Source: Pseudomonadota bacterium (GTDB taxonomy: Bacteria > Pseudomonadota > Alphaproteobacteria > Micropepsales > Micropepsaceae). From it: a DNA stretch of 8,818 nucleotides. A model generated the notes under the pieces. The model saw only the letters and a program-made list of their open reading frames with translations. It was not told where the DNA came from and did not search any database. The stretch spans positions 1 to 8,818 of the forward strand of contig JAEZBK010000179.1 in the NCBI GenBank assembly GCA_023427355.1, written 5' to 3'. The position numbers and the translations under genes were made by a program. Shown here in pieces: positions 6,394 through 8,818 of the stretch (the first letter of the stretch is position 1; the number at the start of each line of letters is the position of its first letter).

Positions 6394-7977
6394 TTGAACC
6401 AGCCACAGTTTTTCTCTGATCATCGCTGGGAAAAAATTCTGACGGCAGCCGCGCCGGCGCTGGTGCTTGGCTCGGCCGGGCTGGCCGCGCTTGCAGGCGG
6501 TGGTGGGCAGCAATATTTCAGCTACATGCTGGCCGGCGGTGCCGCGCTCTTCTTGATTGGCGCCGTGATCGGGCTGGTCATGGTCTGGTTGCAGCGCTGG
6601 TTGGTGGTTCCCGTCCTGCTCCTGGTGCTTGTCTTTGCGCTGGACATCGCATTCGGCTGGATCGAGTTCGTTGCGCTTCATGTGCGGATGGTTCTGTTGG
6701 AGCCGCCGCTGCTGCGACGCAGCCTGACGCTGATCCTGGCCGTTGGAGCGCCGGGGCTGCTGCTTTATGCGCTGCGTACTCGCGCCGTGCCGGTGCTGGT
6801 CGCGGCGAGCCTGGCCTTTGCGATTTCTTCGCTTGTTCTACCTGCGGGCGCATTGCCGGGCGTTGCACGCCTGATAGACCGGGAAAAACCGGCGGGACCG
6901 CTGGGGCGGGTTGTGATCCACCTCATGCTTGATGCGCATAGTGGGCCGTTTGGCATCCCCGCGGACATGCCCGGAGCAGAGGGGATGCGACGGCAGATAT
7001 CCGACTTCTATGTCAGTCGCGGCTTTCGCATTTATGGATCGGCTTACAGCCCGTATGCGATGACGCGCTATTCACTTCCCGCTTTTTTCGATCTGGACGA
7101 TCCGTTGCCTGACAGGATCACGGTGGAGGACATCAACAGGCGCTGGAACAAGCCGTTTGCGTGGTTCGAAAAGCTTCGCAACGATGGTTATTCTGTTTAT
7201 GCCTACAGCATTGGTTACAGCCTGGACTTGTGCAGTGGCGGGGCGCGCAGCTTTGTCCGGTGTGAGCGTTATGCGGGCGATGGGCTCGATCTTTCCCTGT
7301 GGCAGGAGCGTCCCTGGCACCGCATGCTGATCTATGCGGGGCGGCGATCGGCGCTGTTGCAGCGCATGTGCGACCAGAGTGATTACTGCTACCGGAACTT
7401 CAACATCTACTGGGTGGACATGGGCCGAAACCTGCGTTCGGTGCAGGTCATGGATCGCGTGGAGGATGCCATCGGCGTCGCCAGCGGCGATACGGCCATT
7501 TTCGCGCATGTCCTGCTGCCGCATTCGCCGCAATTGCTGGGGGCGGATTGCAAGCCGGTCCAGCCTTACTTCTATGATTCTTCCGCCGAGACTTTTTACC
7601 GGCGCTATTTCGATCAGGTGAAGTGCACGCAGTTGCACGTGGACAGGATATTGCGGGCATTGGAAGCGCGTGGAGCCCTGAATGATGCCACCATCATCAT
7701 TCATAGCGATCACGGCAATGGTCCGCTGACGCCGGTTAACCAGACGGACCGGTGGCGTGCCCCTTGGCATTCCGCGCTTTTTGCCGTGCGCAATCCGGGT
7801 GTGAAGCCCGGATTGGACGGGGGTTTTTATCGCGCGCAATCCCTGCTTTCCGCGTTTGCTTCGGGCAAGCCGCCCCTGCCGGGTGACGGGAAGGTCTGGG
7901 ACCTGGATGCCGGGATGCGGCCGCCACCTGCACAAATCCACTCTCAGGCACTGGCGCCGCAGACTGTGAACCGGTGA
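6394..7977 (+). CDS. Membrane-anchored alkaline-phosphatase/sulfatase-superfamily enzyme
   Basis: This 527-residue inner-membrane protein has about five hydrophobic helices (near 14-36, 46-65, 69-93, 108-127, 131-152) and then a large, probably periplasmic domain. That domain shows sulfatase/phosphoglycerol-transferase-like motifs: HLMLDAHSG (176-184) with D180 as a possible metal ligand, SAYSPYAMTRYSLPAFFD (216-233) with T224 as a candidate nucleophile, HVLLPHSPQLL (372-382), and HSDHG (437-441) with D439 and H440 as metal ligands. The sulfatase C/S-x-P-x-R formylglycine motif is absent, so transfer or hydrolysis of a phospho-group is likelier than sulfate ester cleavage. All six cysteines (280, 290, 326, 332, 386, 411) lie in the soluble domain, fitting disulfides outside the cytoplasm. 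The layout resembles LtaS/OpgB/EptA-type enzymes, but the substrate is unknown. The TTG start is supported by GGGA at 6382. The gene follows the small exported protein by 33 nt. Confidence 0.8.
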   Translation: MNQPQFFSDHRWEKILTAAAPALVLGSAGLAALAGGGGQQYFSYMLAGGAALFLIGAVIGLVMVWLQRWLVVPVLLLVLVFALDIAFGWIEFVALHVRMVLLEPPLLRRSLTLILAVGAPGLLLYALRTRAVPVLVAASLAFAISSLVLPAGALPGVARLIDREKPAGPLGRVVIHLMLDAHSGPFGIPADMPGAEGMRRQISDFYVSRGFRIYGSAYSPYAMTRYSLPAFFDLDDPLPDRITVEDINRRWNKPFAWFEKLRNDGYSVYAYSIGYSLDLCSGGARSFVRCERYAGDGLDLSLWQERPWHRMLIYAGRRSALLQRMCDQSDYCYRNFNIYWVDMGRNLRSVQVMDRVEDAIGVASGDTAIFAHVLLPHSPQLLGADCKPVQPYFYDSSAETFYRRYFDQVKCTQLHVDRILRALEARGALNDATIIIHSDHGNGPLTPVNQTDRWRAPWHSALFAVRNPGVKPGLDGGFYRAQSLLSAFASGKPPLPGDGKVWDLDAGMRPPPAQIHSQALAPQTVNR

Positions 7978-7993
7978 AGCGCAAGCTTCACGG
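7971..7993 (+). terminator. Hairpin with GCAA loop on the sulfatase-like gene's stop codon
   Basis: GTGAAGC (7974-7980) and GCTTCAC (7985-7991) form a perfect 7-bp stem closed by a GCAA tetraloop of the stable GNRA type. Two more C-G pairs are possible if G7973 bulges. The stop codon TGA (7975-7977) is in the left arm. Downstream is CCTTTCTC, only a weak T-tract. It probably ends the transcript or protects its 3' end. Confidence 0.5.
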
Positions 7994-8033
7994 CCAGTCC
8001 TTTCTCGCACCGGGCCAAATGTTCCGCCCGCAC

Positions 8034-8063
8034 TTGCGTCCCTCAAGGCAGGGGAAATATAGT
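8034..8063 (+). promoter_or_regulatory. Possible sigma70-type promoter for the PEP-synthase-like gene
   Basis: TTGCGT (8034-8039) and TATAGT (8058-8063) are separated by 18 nt. The -10 box matches the consensus at five of six positions; the -35 box matches only at TTG. Transcription from here would start near 8070, leaving about a 50-nt leader before the ATG at 8119. It lies in the longest gene-free stretch of the window, after a terminator-like hairpin, which is where a new promoter would be expected. Confidence 0.4.
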
Positions 8064-8070
8064 TTCCTCT
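8050..8070 (+). promoter_or_regulatory. Inverted repeat covering the -10 box
   Basis: AGGGGAAA (8050-8057) pairs with TTTCCTCT (8063-8070) over eight positions with one G-T wobble (8052/8068), around loop TATAG. The proposed -10 box falls in the loop, so a repressor bound to the repeat would block the promoter. It could instead act as an RNA hairpin in a transcript from upstream. No T-run follows. Confidence 0.4.
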
Positions 8071-8104
8071 CCATTAGCGGCCATTTATTTCAATGACTTG
8101 TCGC

Positions 8105-8108
8105 AGGG
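8105..8108 (+). promoter_or_regulatory. Weak ribosome binding site of the PEP-synthase-like gene
   Basis: AGGG lies 10 nt before the ATG at 8119. This modestly favours 8119 over the second in-frame ATG at 8149. Confidence 0.35.
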
Positions 8109-8118
8109 TTGTCCGGGC

Positions 8119-8818
8119 ATGAGCAGGCCCTTGCCGTCAGGCGCTGTCATGGAGACGGCGGGCACTGCGCCGCGCCTGGTCATCGGCCACAAGGCCGATA
8201 CGCTGGAGCGCCTGTCGCATGTGCTGACATCGGCGCGCATTGATCCCTTTCTGTGTGTCGGGTTCGAGGAGTGGCAGGTCGGCCAGTCCAGCGTGCTGGC
8301 GCGCATTGCTGCGAAGCTGCCCGATGGTCTGCTGATCGTACGCAGCTGTTTCTCGCAGGAAGATAGCTGGGCCGGAAGCCGTGCGGGCGCCTATCTGTCG
8401 CGTGGCGGCGTGGATGCCGGGGATCGCGCCACGCTGGCCGCCGCCATTGACGCTGTCTTTGCTTCTTATCCTGCCCGTGCCGGTGAGCGTGTCATGGTGC
8501 AGCGGCAGGTCACGGATGTCAGTGCGGCGGGTGTCGCCATGCTGCGCAGCATGGTGCATGACGGGCCCTATTACGTGATCGAATATGATGCTGTATCGGG
8601 CCGTACCGATACGGTCACGTCGGGACAGGGAGCTGCATCGCGAACCATTGTCGTTCATCGCGACAGCGTTGATTCCTGCAATGACAGGATTTTCCATCTT
8701 GTCCTGCCCGTCCTGCGCGAAATCGAGACCTTGGCCGGATGCAAAAGGCTGGAGGTCGAGTTTGCGCTGGACAAGGAAGGCAGTCTTCATGTCTTCCAGG
8801 TGCGTCCCATGCCAAGCG
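8119..8818 (+). CDS. PEP synthase / PPDK-like ATP-binding protein (3' end outside the window)
   Basis: This open frame runs off the window after 233 codons without a stop, so the protein is incomplete here. It matches the N-terminal ATP-grasp nucleotide-binding domain of the PEP synthase / pyruvate phosphate dikinase family. Visible text is VRSCFSQEDSWAGSRAGAYLS (74-94), the counterpart of the family's RSSAxxEDS...AGxY block, VMVQRQVTDVSAAGVA (125-140), the segment YYVIEYDAVSGRTDTVTSG (151-169), and the closing LEVEFALD (211-218) with FQVRPMP (226-232). The region upstream of residue 70 is short compared with full PEP synthase. Some family members outside central metabolism phosphorylate glucans or antibiotics, and single-domain versions occur in polysaccharide loci. 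Whether a phosphohistidine or PEP-binding domain follows cannot be seen. The ATG at 8119 is chosen for its AGGG; 8149 is an alternative. The gene probably has its own promoter in 7978-8118. Confidence 0.8.
   Translation, partial: MSRPLPSGAVMETAGTAPRLVIGHKADTLERLSHVLTSARIDPFLCVGFEEWQVGQSSVLARIAAKLPDGLLIVRSCFSQEDSWAGSRAGAYLSRGGVDAGDRATLAAAIDAVFASYPARAGERVMVQRQVTDVSAAGVAMLRSMVHDGPYYVIEYDAVSGRTDTVTSGQGAASRTIVVHRDSVDSCNDRIFHLVLPVLREIETLAGCKRLEVEFALDKEGSLHVFQVRPMPS

Noticed and set aside
7072..8046. 324-codon open frame on the - strand over the sulfatase-like gene
   Set aside because: The + strand frame holds the HSDHG and HLMLD motifs and six cysteines in one domain. The reverse frame shows nothing recognisable.
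8137..8790. 217-codon open frame on the - strand at the window end
   Set aside because: The + strand frame from 8119 has clear PEP-synthase ATP-binding motifs and is open to the edge, so the reverse frame is a shadow.

Overview
This is a GC-rich, densely coded stretch of bacterial chromosome with every recognisable gene on the + strand. The protein sequences look alphaproteobacterial: a short (428 aa) glucose-6-phosphate isomerase, a Q-x-H-x-H HIT protein followed by an FAH-family hydrolase, and a GH57 protein whose middle region has the conserved text SDFRTH. I judge this by eye and cannot name a genus. I see no tRNA, rRNA, CRISPR array, insertion sequence or phage gene.

Layout. Positions 1-71 are a leader with a striking 18-bp hairpin and a good ribosome binding site. 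Positions 72-2429 form a tight, probably translationally coupled operon: pgi, a HIT-domain protein (4-nt gap) and an FAH-family hydrolase (GTG start, 4-nt overlap). A 72-nt gap opens with a small hairpin on the FAH stop codon. It is followed by a GH57-family glycoside hydrolase (2502-4475), an 81-nt gap, and then a two-domain mannose-1-phosphate guanylyltransferase / mannose-6-phosphate isomerase (4557-6002). Next come a small secreted or membrane protein with a YVDPGTGS motif (about 6085-6360) and a five-helix membrane protein with an alkaline-phosphatase/sulfatase-like periplasmic domain (6394-7977, TTG start). A 141-nt intergenic region (7978-8118) carries a hairpin on the previous stop codon and a possible promoter whose -10 box lies inside an inverted repeat. 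The last gene (8119 to the window edge, incomplete) has the N-terminal ATP-binding domain of PEP synthase / pyruvate phosphate dikinase-like enzymes.

How the genes may work together. Pgi makes fructose-6-phosphate. The isomerase half of ManC can turn this into mannose-6-phosphate, and its transferase half makes GDP-mannose, a precursor of surface polysaccharides. GH57 enzymes act on alpha-glucans and related sugars. The window therefore reads as a sugar-phosphate / polysaccharide neighbourhood. The most open part is the 3' third, where the small YVDPGTGS protein, the membrane phosphatase/sulfatase-superfamily enzyme and the PEP-synthase-like ATP-binding protein lie in a row. A module that adds or removes a phospho- or sulfo-substituent on a cell-surface glycan is a reasonable but untested idea. 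Several inverted repeats at gene borders are recorded because they are not explained by coding.
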